A DNA stretch of 64,000 nucleotides from contig NZ_JAHPIV010000002.1 of the NCBI RefSeq assembly GCF_019039105.1, positions 268,253-332,252 on the forward strand, given 5' to 3'. This document shows positions 44,148 to 52,673 of this stretch, piece by piece. The stretch comes from Desertibacillus haloalkaliphilus (lineage in GTDB: Bacteria; Bacillota; Bacilli; Bacillales; KJ1-10-99). Positions within the stretch are counted from its first letter, which is position 1. Each line of letters begins with the position of its first letter. The notes beneath the pieces are model-generated. The model did not search any database. It saw only the letters and a program-made list of their open reading frames with translations, and had not been told where the DNA came from. Made by a program: the position numbers and the translations under genes.

Positions 44148-45698
44148 ATGGACGTTTTGCGTCATGACTTATTCTATTGGCAACTCGTCCATTACCTTGT
44201 CATTGAACAAGGAATGCGAGTCATTGAAGTAAGTCCAAGTCAACAAGAGATATGGCTTGAACATGAACATAGTAAAAAACGCCGTGTCCTTCGTATCGTA
44301 CGTGCAGACATTGACTGGGCAAATTGGCTAAGGCGAGAAATTGATACAACGACAAAAAAGTTTGATGATCTCAGAAAACAGTTTGGCGATCGTTCAATGT
44401 TGGGGTTGAATATCTATGTTTCGACGTATTCGCCGATTGATGCGTGGGAGCATCATGTCTTAGAAGCGAATAATAATCAATTGAATCCGCGTACGAATGT
44501 GGAAACATTCTTGCTTGAAAATCGTAAACAAGAGCGAGTATCCGCTATAAAGCAAGTGTTTGAGCGGATCATGTTACCTGCGCCGAATCTAGCAAATTGG
44601 GATTTGGTTGACGAAATAGAGATGGAATACTTGAAGGATGAAGTGTTGCAAGAAGCTAAACGGAGGCGGAAACACGAGGAGTCTCTGTTTACATATGGAA
44701 AACCAATCTTTACATATGTTTTATTAGCTGTGATCTTGCTTATGTTTTCGGTTGTTGAATACATAGGGTCAAGCACAAACATGAGAACATTAATTGAATT
44801 TGGTGCTAAGTATAATCCGCTGATCGTAGAAGGGGAATGGTGGCGCTTCTTTTCTGCGATGTTTCTTCATATCGGGTTCTTACATTTATTTATGAATTCG
44901 TTTGCCTTGTTTTATTTAGGTGGAGCTGTCGAGAAGATCTTCGGTACACGCCGGTTTATCATTATTTATCTTGTTGCTGGTTTGTTTGGCTCGGCGGCAA
45001 GTTTTGCTTTCAATGAAGCAGTATCTGCTGGAGCTTCGGGTGCGATTTTTGGATGCTTCGGTGCCCTTTTATACTTTGGTGTCATCCATCGCAGGTTATT
45101 TTGGAGAACAATTGGTATGAGTGTCGTTGTTATTTTAACAATTAATCTTGCTCTTGGCTTTGCCGTACCGATGATTGATAATGGTGCCCACATTGGTGGA
45201 TTAGTAGGGGGGTTTTTGGCCTCTGCCTTTGTTCACCTCCCCAGTCATCTTCCGCGCTGGAAAAAGCAATTTCTCATATTCATTCTCACATCTGCAGCGT
45301 TTTTAGCCTTGTTAGGGTTTGGCTTTGTTAACGATAACAAAAGTGGATCACCACTGGTGAACGTGCAACTTGCTCAAGAATATATTCAAGACGATAAATT
45401 CGAGAACGCATATCCATTACTCGTTGAAGCGATTGACGAAGGAGTGGAGCTGGCAGAAGCCTACTTTTTACTCGCCTATGTTGAGGCGCACCTTGAACGT
45501 TTCGAAGATGCCCACCATCACTTGTTATTGACGATTGAATTGAGAGAAGATTTTCATGAAGCACACTACAACCTTGCTTTAATTTACCTTGAATTAGGCC
45601 AAGATGAAGAGGCATTAACATCCGTAACACGTGCGCTGGAACATGAGCCCGACGATGAAAACTATCGTCTTTTATATGAAGAACTGCATCAGGAATGA
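44148..45698 (+). CDS. gluP: Rhomboid intramembrane serine protease GluP
   Basis: A 516-aa rhomboid protease. Residues 1-175 form a cytoplasmic N-terminal domain. The membrane core then contains FLHIGFLHLFMNSFALF (HxxxN), the catalytic Ser in GASGAIFGCFGAL and the His in DNGAHIGGLVGGFL. After residue about 400 come TPR-like repeats (AEAYFLLAYVEAHLERFEDA, EAHYNLALIYLELGQDEEA). It cleaves membrane proteins within the bilayer; in B. subtilis YqgP takes part in turnover of the magnesium transporter MgtE. AAAGGATG precedes ATG 44148. Confidence 0.93.
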   Translation: MDVLRHDLFYWQLVHYLVIEQGMRVIEVSPSQQEIWLEHEHSKKRRVLRIVRADIDWANWLRREIDTTTKKFDDLRKQFGDRSMLGLNIYVSTYSPIDAWEHHVLEANNNQLNPRTNVETFLLENRKQERVSAIKQVFERIMLPAPNLANWDLVDEIEMEYLKDEVLQEAKRRRKHEESLFTYGKPIFTYVLLAVILLMFSVVEYIGSSTNMRTLIEFGAKYNPLIVEGEWWRFFSAMFLHIGFLHLFMNSFALFYLGGAVEKIFGTRRFIIIYLVAGLFGSAASFAFNEAVSAGASGAIFGCFGALLYFGVIHRRLFWRTIGMSVVVILTINLALGFAVPMIDNGAHIGGLVGGFLASAFVHLPSHLPRWKKQFLIFILTSAAFLALLGFGFVNDNKSGSPLVNVQLAQEYIQDDKFENAYPLLVEAIDEGVELAEAYFLLAYVEAHLERFEDAHHHLLLTIELREDFHEAHYNLALIYLELGQDEEALTSVTRALEHEPDDENYRLLYEELHQE

Positions 45699-46574
45699 TT
45701 ACGGTGAAAGGGTTTGTAACAGTTGCACCCTTTCACCGTCTTTGGTTTGAAAAACAATGATAAAATGATCGCTTGTTTCATGGATTAAAATTAGTGGTAT
45801 TGAACTCCCGATTGGGCTGATGACAGACCCGTCATTCATTTTTATCCCTAAAAAATAGTTCTTGTAAATGCCCTCCCATAAGCCACCGATCACTTTTGAG
45901 GTTTCTTTTTGAGTGAGTCCTGGTAGAGGCTCGTCTTGATACTGTTTTAATTGTGTTAGTGGCAGTTTAGAGTACTTGTCAGTTGGGACGTTATAAAAAT
46001 CAATGAGGTCATTCCAAACGTAATTCAATTGTTGAGAGACGATTGAATCTAAAATCGTTTTCGCTTCACGTTCTTTTCCATTACTTGGCTCCTTGAATGA
46101 CTGTAACGGGGTTAATGGCGAGTCAATAACATATAATTGGTCATAGCTCATCTTCTGGCTACTCTTGATCTCATCATTTGGGTAATGCATTTCGGCATGA
46201 TGAAAACTAATGGCTTCGAAATGCCCACTATCTTCCCCTGCAACCCGCTCTTCAAGAGAAAGACTCTGGCTATCCTCTTGCCAGGTAGACATCGTTTCCT
46301 TTAAGCGCCCATCCTCAAAAAGTAGAGAAAGGTCTTGTCTTAAATAAGCAACTTGATCCAAGCTCGATTCGGTATTCCAATCAAGTGTGTATTCATCCTC
46401 GTCTTCTAAAAGGAGAACTTGTAGTGATGTTGATGTTTCAAGGTAATTCACATTCGGGTCAATCGGAAAGAAAGTTAACGTCTCTCGTAATGAGTCTTTG
46501 CTCGTCAGAAAACTTAAAAAGAAGCCCATGACGAAAGCGATTAAAATCAGTAGCAACACTCGTTTTTTTTTCAT
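45699..46574 (-). CDS. Membrane-anchored protein of unknown function
   Basis: A 291-aa protein with an N-terminal signal anchor (VLLLILIAFVMGFFLSFL) and a large extracytoplasmic region. It is rich in Ser, Asp and Glu, with no cysteine or recognisable motif. Its stop codon touches the gluP stop with no gap on the opposite strand. AGGTTTATT-type weak signals and GGAGG (from CCTCC near 46582) precede ATG 46574. Family not recognised; germination or wall functions cannot be argued from sequence. Confidence 0.6.
   Translation of the reverse strand: MKKKRVLLLILIAFVMGFFLSFLTSKDSLRETLTFFPIDPNVNYLETSTSLQVLLLEDEDEYTLDWNTESSLDQVAYLRQDLSLLFEDGRLKETMSTWQEDSQSLSLEERVAGEDSGHFEAISFHHAEMHYPNDEIKSSQKMSYDQLYVIDSPLTPLQSFKEPSNGKEREAKTILDSIVSQQLNYVWNDLIDFYNVPTDKYSKLPLTQLKQYQDEPLPGLTQKETSKVIGGLWEGIYKNYFLGIKMNDGSVISPIGSSIPLILIHETSDHFIIVFQTKDGERVQLLQTLSP
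45701..45739. terminator. Hairpin at the gluP 3' end, inside the convergent gene
   Basis: ACGGTGAAAGGG (45701-45712) pairs perfectly with CCCTTTCACCGT (45728-45739), a 12-bp stem with a 15-nt loop. The T tail is weak (CTTTGG). It lies in the last codons of the opposite gene, so one sequence serves as coding end and hairpin. Confidence 0.6.
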
Positions 46575-46752
46575 AATAAACCTCCAACGGACAGCCTATG
46601 ATGTCTTATAACTATGTTCGTCCCATCTGAAATATGAGGGACTTTATCAAAACGTTTTTTACATCGATCGTGTCCTCTAAAAGAATCTTACAAAACATGT
46701 ATGGAAAAAAGTGTGATGAAGAACACTATAGGCTGAGTGGAGGCGATAGGTT

Positions 46753-48213
46753 ATGAGTAATGAGACGAAACATCCAGTTCGTTCAAGTTTGGCTGAAAAT
46801 GTCGCTTATTTAAAGAAAGAGCTGGGTGTTGATAAGAGCTTTGATATGATTCATATCGAGCTTGAATATGCTGAATTAGAGATGTCTTTATTTTTAGTTG
46901 ATGGCTTTGGGAAAGACCAAGCAATAACACAAATTCAAAGGGAGTTAGGTCGAACAACAAAAGAAGACCTTGGCTCGAACCCATTAGAAAAATTAATTAA
47001 AAATCGTATCCCATATGTTGAAATTGATACGAGTGATGATTTAGATGAGGTTGTTGATGAGGTACTAGCGGGACCTGCAGCTCTTGTAGTTGAAGGCATC
47101 GACAAAGTGATCTTGGTTGATACGAGAACATATCCAGTTCGTGGTCCTGAAGAACCAGATACGGAGCAAGTAATTCGTGGTGCCAAGGATGGCTTTGTTG
47201 AAACACTAGTTGAAAATGTGGCGTTAACGCGGCGCCGAGTACGAGATCGTACCCTCCGCATTGAATATGAAAAGGTCGGTAGGCGATCAAAAACCGATTT
47301 ATGTATCTCTTATATTGAGGATATCGCAGATCCAAAGATTGTAGACCATGTTAAGAAGTCGTTAAAGAAAATTACGACTGATGGCTTACCGATGGGGGAT
47401 AAAACGATAGAGGAGTTTATTTTTGGCAGACATGTTAATCCCTATCCGATGGTCCGTTACACGGAGCGTCCAGATGTTGCTGCAACGCATTTATTTGAGG
47501 GTCATGTCATTGTCATGGTGGATGGCTCGCCAAGTGTCATCATTACACCGACAACATTTTGGCATCACCTGCAGCATGCAGAAGAATATCGGCAAAAACC
47601 ATTGATTGGTGCAGCCCTACGCGGTGTTCGTTTTGCTGCTATATGGACGTCTATCTTTTTAATGCCTCTATGGTACTTAATGGCAACTAACGAAAATTTA
47701 TTGCCCAATGTGATTCAATATGTTGGACCAGAAGACGAGGGGCAAATTTCTTTGCTGACCCAGTTTATATTAGCGGAGGTTGGGATTGAAATGTTGAGGA
47801 TGGCTGCTATACATACTCCTTCAGCCCTCGCGACCGCACTTGGGTTAGTGGCTGCGATTCTCATTGGTGAAGTTGCTATAGAAGTCGGTTTATTTTCGCC
47901 AGAAGTTGTCCTTTATCTAGCCGTTGCTGCGGTAGGCTCGTTTGCGACACCAAGTTATGAAATGAGTCTCGCCAATCGCTTGATTCGTGTGGCATTATTA
48001 GTTGTAACCGCGATTTTCGGGGTCGGTGGCTTTGTTGGTGGTACCTTACTATTGATTGTATGGCTCGCGAGTATGAAAGTGTATGACACGCCGTATTTAT
48101 GGCCTTTTCTTCCGTTTGAGTATCGCGCATTCCGTGATGTAATTGTCCGAACGCCAATTCCATTGAAACATCAACGGCCACGGTCTATCCACCCACAGGA
48201 TATGGATCGGTAA
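46753..48213 (+). CDS. GerA-family spore germination protein (SpoVAF/GerXA type)
   Basis: A 486-aa protein. The N-terminal soluble part starts with SLAENVAYLKKELGV and FDMIHIELEYAELEMSLFLVDGF, the GerA A-subunit style. From about residue 290 there are about five transmembrane helices (WTSIFLMPLWYLMA, ALATALGLVAAILIGEVAIE). The motif GRHVNPYPMVRYTERPD lies between. The start and gene solitude, without B and C subunits, favour SpoVAF (5AF), an ion-channel-like germination amplifier, over a nutrient receptor. GGAGGCGATAGG precedes ATG 46753. Expression in the forespore is expected but not shown. Confidence 0.8.
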   Translation: MSNETKHPVRSSLAENVAYLKKELGVDKSFDMIHIELEYAELEMSLFLVDGFGKDQAITQIQRELGRTTKEDLGSNPLEKLIKNRIPYVEIDTSDDLDEVVDEVLAGPAALVVEGIDKVILVDTRTYPVRGPEEPDTEQVIRGAKDGFVETLVENVALTRRRVRDRTLRIEYEKVGRRSKTDLCISYIEDIADPKIVDHVKKSLKKITTDGLPMGDKTIEEFIFGRHVNPYPMVRYTERPDVAATHLFEGHVIVMVDGSPSVIITPTTFWHHLQHAEEYRQKPLIGAALRGVRFAAIWTSIFLMPLWYLMATNENLLPNVIQYVGPEDEGQISLLTQFILAEVGIEMLRMAAIHTPSALATALGLVAAILIGEVAIEVGLFSPEVVLYLAVAAVGSFATPSYEMSLANRLIRVALLVVTAIFGVGGFVGGTLLLIVWLASMKVYDTPYLWPFLPFEYRAFRDVIVRTPIPLKHQRPRSIHPQDMDR

Positions 48214-48276
48214 AAGTGAAAGGCTATGACACCGTTTGTTTCGGTTTCAGTACTGTGAGATGTAACAAGAATAAAC

Positions 48277-48314
48277 AAACACGCATCGATAATAATAGCT
48301 CGATGCGTGTTTTG
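48277..48314. terminator. Terminator between the GerA-family gene and yueI
   Basis: A 13-bp perfect stem (48277-48289 with 48300-48312) has a 10-nt loop; T and A flanks suit both convergent genes. Confidence 0.85.
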
Positions 48315-48347
48315 CTTGCCAGCTTCATATACGCTCTAATTATTCAT

Positions 48348-48740
48348 TCAATCACCCATTTCAGACTTGTAAAGGTCATCTTTGATAAAAATGTCTGTCT
48401 GGTTAATCGCTTCTTGTTTGCTTGCGAGGACAAGTCCGATTGGGGTCTCGTGTTCAACATTAACAACTGTAAAAGGGACTTGAAATTGATTAGCTTGTTT
48501 TACATAATTTGCATACAATTGATAGCTTAAGCTGCCATTTATAAATAATTGAATGTTTCTTTTTGATTTCATAATGTCAATTGCCTCGTCGTACATCCCT
48601 TTTTGGATGACTTGTTTTTTTGTGAGTGCTAGGTAGATTCGTTCAACAATCGTTGACAAGAACATTCTTCGCTCATCAGGTTTCGTTTCAGGAGTTCCGT
48701 ATAGCCCACGTTCTAGTGCTTCTTGTAATTTATCTGACAT
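48348..48740 (-). CDS. yueI: YueI-family protein (DUF1694)
   Basis: A 130-aa soluble protein. LQEALERGLYGTPETKPDER and RMFLSTIVERIYLALTKKQV are the YueI landmarks; the rest is an alpha/beta fold ending with IFIKDDLYKSEMGD. I chose ATG 48740 with GAGGG upstream; an ATG six codons earlier contains that site. Function unknown; the L7Ae-like fold suggestion is from memory only. Confidence 0.82.
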   Translation of the reverse strand: MSDKLQEALERGLYGTPETKPDERRMFLSTIVERIYLALTKKQVIQKGMYDEAIDIMKSKRNIQLFINGSLSYQLYANYVKQANQFQVPFTVVNVEHETPIGLVLASKQEAINQTDIFIKDDLYKSEMGD

Positions 48741-48904
48741 TCGTATTCCCTCTTTCATCTAGGCATTGTTTATTTCTTGTCCTTATTTTCATGGAGTCTA
48801 CATATAGTAACATAAACGCTTGGATAAGCGTATGAACATTGTATGGAAAACACAGAAGAGACGTTCGTCATTTCATCATGTCAGGCAAAGGAGGACGTTA
48901 GGCA

Positions 48905-49417
48905 GTGATGCAGTTGATCTCATTGTTAGCTTTCGCAAGTGGTGTTGGTATCGCTTTTGGTGGCTTGCTAATATCAAAAAGGACGTTGCCCCATCACTTT
49001 GTCACCTTGTCGATTACGTTGTTTTTTACTTTCTCGATCTACTTGGGAATGCTTCTCGGTCAATGGGTTGGGCAGTTGATTGGGATTCCTCTAATCAGTA
49101 TAATTATCGGGTTGTTTTGTGTTGTATTTATCGTATTTTGCTTTCTCCATTATCACCCAACTTTGGGTTTCTTCCATAGTGAAGACAAGAAAATTTGGAT
49201 TAGCACGTTTTTATTATTTCTATTTATGGGTCTTGAATATGCAACCGCTGACCTGAGTAAATGGTTCGTGATTTTATTCGGCTTCATTTTTTTGCTGTCA
49301 GTGATTGGTGGTGCCCGTGTTCAACACCGAATTTATGAACGATTATGGAGAAATCCAATCCCATCTTTTCTTCCTTTAGTTTTGTTACTTTTCATCGCTG
49401 TTATGAAATTGTTATAA
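48905..49417 (+). CDS. Integral membrane protein of unknown function
   Basis: A 170-aa protein with about five transmembrane helices and short polar loops (LISKRTLPHHF, HSEDKKIW, ARVQHRIYERLWRNP). GGAGG lies 10 nt before GTG 48905; ATG 48908 is the alternative. It lies 23 nt before yqgQ and reads in the same direction. A long frame overlaps its start in another phase but has no ribosome binding site. Family not recognised. Confidence 0.65.
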   Translation: MMQLISLLAFASGVGIAFGGLLISKRTLPHHFVTLSITLFFTFSIYLGMLLGQWVGQLIGIPLISIIIGLFCVVFIVFCFLHYHPTLGFFHSEDKKIWISTFLLFLFMGLEYATADLSKWFVILFGFIFLLSVIGGARVQHRIYERLWRNPIPSFLPLVLLLFIAVMKLL

Positions 49418-49440
49418 TAAGCTTGAGTAGGTGAGAGCTT

Positions 49441-49635
49441 ATGAAAACGATCATGGATATTCAACAATTACTAAAGCGGTTTGGAACGATTATTTATACT
49501 GGTGACCGCTTAAGTGATTTTACATTAATGGAAGAAGAACTCCGTGAGCTGTACCAATGGGAGATGATTGATTCACAAACATTTCAACAAGCACTGCTAT
49601 TGTTGCGCACGGAAGCATCTAAGCTGAAATCATAG
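49441..49635 (+). CDS. yqgQ: YqgQ-like small protein (DUF910)
   Basis: A 64-aa helical protein, MDIQQLLKRFGTIIYTGDR then MEEELRELYQWEMID, the DUF910 pattern of a three-helix bundle. B. subtilis yqgQ lies directly before glcK as here. GGTGAGAG precedes ATG 49441; an ATG at 49453 is the alternative start and would match MDIQQ. It is probably cotranscribed with glcK. Confidence 0.85.
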   Translation: MKTIMDIQQLLKRFGTIIYTGDRLSDFTLMEEELRELYQWEMIDSQTFQQALLLLRTEASKLKS

Positions 49636-49695
49636 TAATACTAATTCATGTACGAACGAAAAAACAACAAAGAATGGATTAAAGGTGATGAACGA

Positions 49696-50667
49696 ATGAC
49701 AGAAAAATGGCTTGTTGGTGTCGATGTCGGTGGCACAACAACTAAGATGGCTTTTATTACAGAGATAGGTGACATTGTAAAGAAGTGGGAAATTAATACG
49801 AATACAAAAGATGCAGGGAAGCATATTACTACTGAAATTGCAAATTCGATTACAGAACAGCTACAAACCCTTGGGCAGCAAAAGCAAATGCTCATAGGGA
49901 TTGGTGTAGGTGCGCCTGGCTTTATTGATATGGAGACTGGGTTCATTTACAAAGCAGTGAATATTGGTTGGGAAAACTTCCCGCTAAAAGATGAGCTAGA
50001 ACAAGCAACAGGACTTCCGGTTATTGTTGATAACGATGCAAATATCGCAGCTGTCGGAGAAATGTGGAGGGGTGCTGGTGATAAAGCCGAGCATTTGCTC
50101 TGTGTCACCTTAGGAACTGGCGTAGGTGGCGGTGTGATCGTCAATGGTGAGATTTTGCACGGTGTTAATGGCATGGCTGGTGAAATTGGTCATTTGACCT
50201 CAATTGCAGAAGGTGGTGCTCCATGTAATTGTGGGAAAACAGGTTGTTTAGAAACGATCGCATCGGCTACTGGAATTTCGAGGCTAGCTAAGGAAGGGAT
50301 CGAAAAACAAAAAGATAGTCTTCTATACACTGTCAATGAGAGAAAGGGCGAAATCTCGGCAAAGGATGTGTTTGAGGCAGCTAAAGGAGGAGACGAATTA
50401 GCAATTGAGGTTGTGAAATCAGTTTCTCTTCATTTAGGCTTAGCCATTGCTAATTTAGCGAATGCGTTAAACCCTGAGAAAATTGTCATTGGTGGTGGCG
50501 TATCAAATGCTGGTGATATATTGTTAACACATGTTCAGGATGCGTTTCAACGGTTTGCTTTGTCACGAGCACAAGAAGGTGTGGAAGTAACGATTGCGAC
50601 ATTAGGAAATGATGCTGGTGTCATCGGCGGTGCATTTTTAGCAAAAACAAGCCATGATAAAAGCTAG
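49696..50667 (+). CDS. glcK: Glucokinase GlcK (ROK family)
   Basis: Phosphorylates glucose to glucose-6-phosphate with ATP. The phosphate loop is GVDVGGTTTKMAF; the ROK zinc motif is CNCGKTGCLET, the catalytic Asp is in VDNDANIAAVGE, and the glucose-contact GEIGH follows. I chose ATG 49696 with AAAGGTGATG upstream; the 16-codon extension has no support. 323 aa, as in B. subtilis. It could also feed the alpha-glucan operon with sugar phosphate (inference). Confidence 0.93.
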   Translation: MTEKWLVGVDVGGTTTKMAFITEIGDIVKKWEINTNTKDAGKHITTEIANSITEQLQTLGQQKQMLIGIGVGAPGFIDMETGFIYKAVNIGWENFPLKDELEQATGLPVIVDNDANIAAVGEMWRGAGDKAEHLLCVTLGTGVGGGVIVNGEILHGVNGMAGEIGHLTSIAEGGAPCNCGKTGCLETIASATGISRLAKEGIEKQKDSLLYTVNERKGEISAKDVFEAAKGGDELAIEVVKSVSLHLGLAIANLANALNPEKIVIGGGVSNAGDILLTHVQDAFQRFALSRAQEGVEVTIATLGNDAGVIGGAFLAKTSHDKS

Positions 50668-50690
50668 GAAAAAAATCCTAGCTTTTTTTT
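50661..50690 (+). terminator. Terminator of glcK, overlapping its stop codon
   Basis: AAGCTAGGA pairs with TCCTAGCTT around a 6-nt A-rich loop, followed by T8. The stop TAG is within the left arm. Confidence 0.92.
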
Positions 50691-50817
50691 GTAGGTGTTA
50701 TCGATTAAAATGGACTTAGATGTTGTTCAACAGCAAGTTACATGCGGACAAAGAGTAGAACATAATAGATCAGCTTTCATAGTATAGTAATAGCAGTATA
50801 GATGATAGAGGGGATGG

Positions 50818-50955
50818 ATGGTTCCCTTTTGCAAGGATTGTTGATCATGTGGAGTGATTGAAATTCTTAATGATGCGTTAATGACGAATGAGGGCGTTCG
50901 TGATCCGATTACCGACCTTTAGATGATGCTCTATGAATGGCTGAGAAACTGTTAA
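50818..50955 (+). pseudogene. Possible remnant of a small Cys-containing gene with in-frame stops
   Basis: One frame reads MVPFCKDC, a TGA, SCGVIEILNDALMTNEGV and RDPITDL, a TAG, then MMLYEWLRNC and a stop. GAGGGG precedes the ATG. The three segments look protein-like and share a frame, suggesting a decayed small gene. The rest of 50691-51100 holds AT-rich sequence with no gene I can identify. Confidence 0.25.
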
Positions 50956-51103
50956 TAGGGTTATAGTTTAAATGGTTTGCTTTTTAAAAGATGAGCTGGG
51001 TGAATAACATTAGTAATGATTCATAGGATCACTTATGAAACGTAAGTGTATAGTGGATGGACTTCGTAAATGATAAACTACTTGAAGTGAAGGAGAATGA
51101 GTG

Positions 51104-52519
51104 ATGACAGCGTATCGTGTAGAACGGGATTTGTTAGGTGAAAAAAAAGTGCCTGTTGATGCTTATTATGGCATCCAAACCATGCGTGCAAAAGAAAACT
51201 TTCCAATCACAGGTTATCCACCTCATAAGGAATTAATACGTGCATTCGGTTTTGTGAAGAAAGCAGCAGCGATGGCTAACCGTGATGTTGGTGTATTAAA
51301 TCCGAAGATTGCCAAAGCAATCATTTCAGCAAGTGAGGAAGTGATCGAAGGGAAATTGAACGATCATTTCGTTGTAGATTCGATCCAAGGGGGAGCAGGC
51401 ACATCCTTTAATATGAATGCCAATGAAGTCATTGCGAACCGTGCGATTGAATTATTAGGTGGAAAAAAAGGTGAATATATTAAAGTTAGTCCTAACACCC
51501 ATGTGAACATGGCCCAGTCAACAAATGATGCGTTCCCAACAGCTATTCATATCGCATGCCTGAATTTATCTCAAGGCTTAACAGATATACTTGAAGAATT
51601 GATTGATTCTCTAAAAGAGAAAGAAGCCGAGTTTGATGATGTGATCAAAATGGGACGGACCCATTTACAAGACGCAGTACCGATCCGTTTAGGTCAAGAA
51701 TTTGGAGCATATCGACGTATGATACAACGTGACTTAAAACGTGTGCAGAACTCAGTGTTTGAGTTGTATGAAATTAATATGGGTGCAACAGCGGTTGGAA
51801 CAGGCTTAAACGCAAAGCCTGAATATATAAAAAAAGTGGCAGCACATTTGTCAGAAGTAACAGAGATGCCGTTCCGTACAGCTGAAGACTTAGTGGATGC
51901 TACCCAAAACACAGATGCATACACAACACTTTCAAGCGCGTTAAAAATTTTAGCGATTAATCTTTCTAAAATGGCTAATGATTTACGACTAATGAGCTCA
52001 GGTCCGCGTACGGGAATTAACGAGATTAATTTACCATCAAGACAACCCGGGTCTTCGATTATGCCTGGAAAGGTTAATCCTGTTATGTGTGAGGTTATTA
52101 ATCAGATTTCATTCCAGGTGATAGGTAATGACCATACGATTAGCTTGGCTTCAGAAGCAGGACAGTTAGAGCTTAATGTAATGGAGCCTGTACTTGTCTT
52201 TAATTTATTGCAGTCACTCTCGACACTGCAAAATGGTATTCAAGTATTTAAAAAGTTTGCTATTGATGGGATTACAGCAAATATTGAGCATTGTCGTGAT
52301 ATGGTTGAGCGCAGTGTTGGTATTATTACTGCAATTAACCCACACGTTGGTTATGAGACAGCTTCAAAAATTGCCAAGGAAGCAATCGAGACGGATCGAC
52401 CGGTTCGTGAAATTTGCTTAGAACGTGGGATCTTATCAGAAAAAGAGTTAAATGAAATACTTGACCCAAAAGAAATGACGAACCCAGGTATTGCAGGAGC
52501 ACATTACATTTTTAATTAA
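51104..52519 (+). CDS. aspA: Aspartate ammonia-lyase (aspartase)
   Basis: Deaminates L-aspartate to fumarate and ammonia. It belongs to the fumarase/aspartase superfamily: the signature GSSIMPGKVNPVMCE holds the catalytic Ser loop, with NTHVNMAQSTNDAFPTAIH and MGRTHLQDAVPIRLGQEF as the other conserved blocks. The N terminus YRVERDLLGEKKVPVDAYYG is the aspartase type rather than fumarase. I chose ATG 51104, 8 nt after AAGGAG; GTG 51101 is possible. 471 aa. Confidence 0.92.
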   Translation: MTAYRVERDLLGEKKVPVDAYYGIQTMRAKENFPITGYPPHKELIRAFGFVKKAAAMANRDVGVLNPKIAKAIISASEEVIEGKLNDHFVVDSIQGGAGTSFNMNANEVIANRAIELLGGKKGEYIKVSPNTHVNMAQSTNDAFPTAIHIACLNLSQGLTDILEELIDSLKEKEAEFDDVIKMGRTHLQDAVPIRLGQEFGAYRRMIQRDLKRVQNSVFELYEINMGATAVGTGLNAKPEYIKKVAAHLSEVTEMPFRTAEDLVDATQNTDAYTTLSSALKILAINLSKMANDLRLMSSGPRTGINEINLPSRQPGSSIMPGKVNPVMCEVINQISFQVIGNDHTISLASEAGQLELNVMEPVLVFNLLQSLSTLQNGIQVFKKFAIDGITANIEHCRDMVERSVGIITAINPHVGYETASKIAKEAIETDRPVREICLERGILSEKELNEILDPKEMTNPGIAGAHYIFN

Positions 52520-52532
52520 AATCGTCAGAAGG

Positions 52533-52565
52533 AGCGGGATGTCGCAGGTGATGTCCCGCTTTTTG
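52533..52565 (+). terminator. Terminator after aspA
   Basis: AGCGGGATGTC (52533-52543) pairs with GATGTCCCGCT (52550-52560), with two wobble pairs, then TTTTT. Confidence 0.87.
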
Positions 52566-52673
52566 AATTCGTCAACGTATGAATTGAGAGTTGTGAGTAA
52601 AAATGAGATAATAGGTGAGGTCAAAAAACAACCTCAAATGGAAAAAGAGAATAAAAAGTGAACGGGGGAGAAA

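Noticed and set aside
48820..49179. 119-codon frame overlapping the start of the membrane protein at 48905
   Set aside because: No ribosome binding site and a basic-then-hydrophobic mix typical of a shadow frame; the 48905 frame has GGAGG and uniform membrane helices.
50842..50844. In-frame TGA after FCKDC as a possible selenocysteine codon
   Set aside because: A second in-frame stop (TAG) follows and I see no SECIS-like hairpin right after; decay is simpler.
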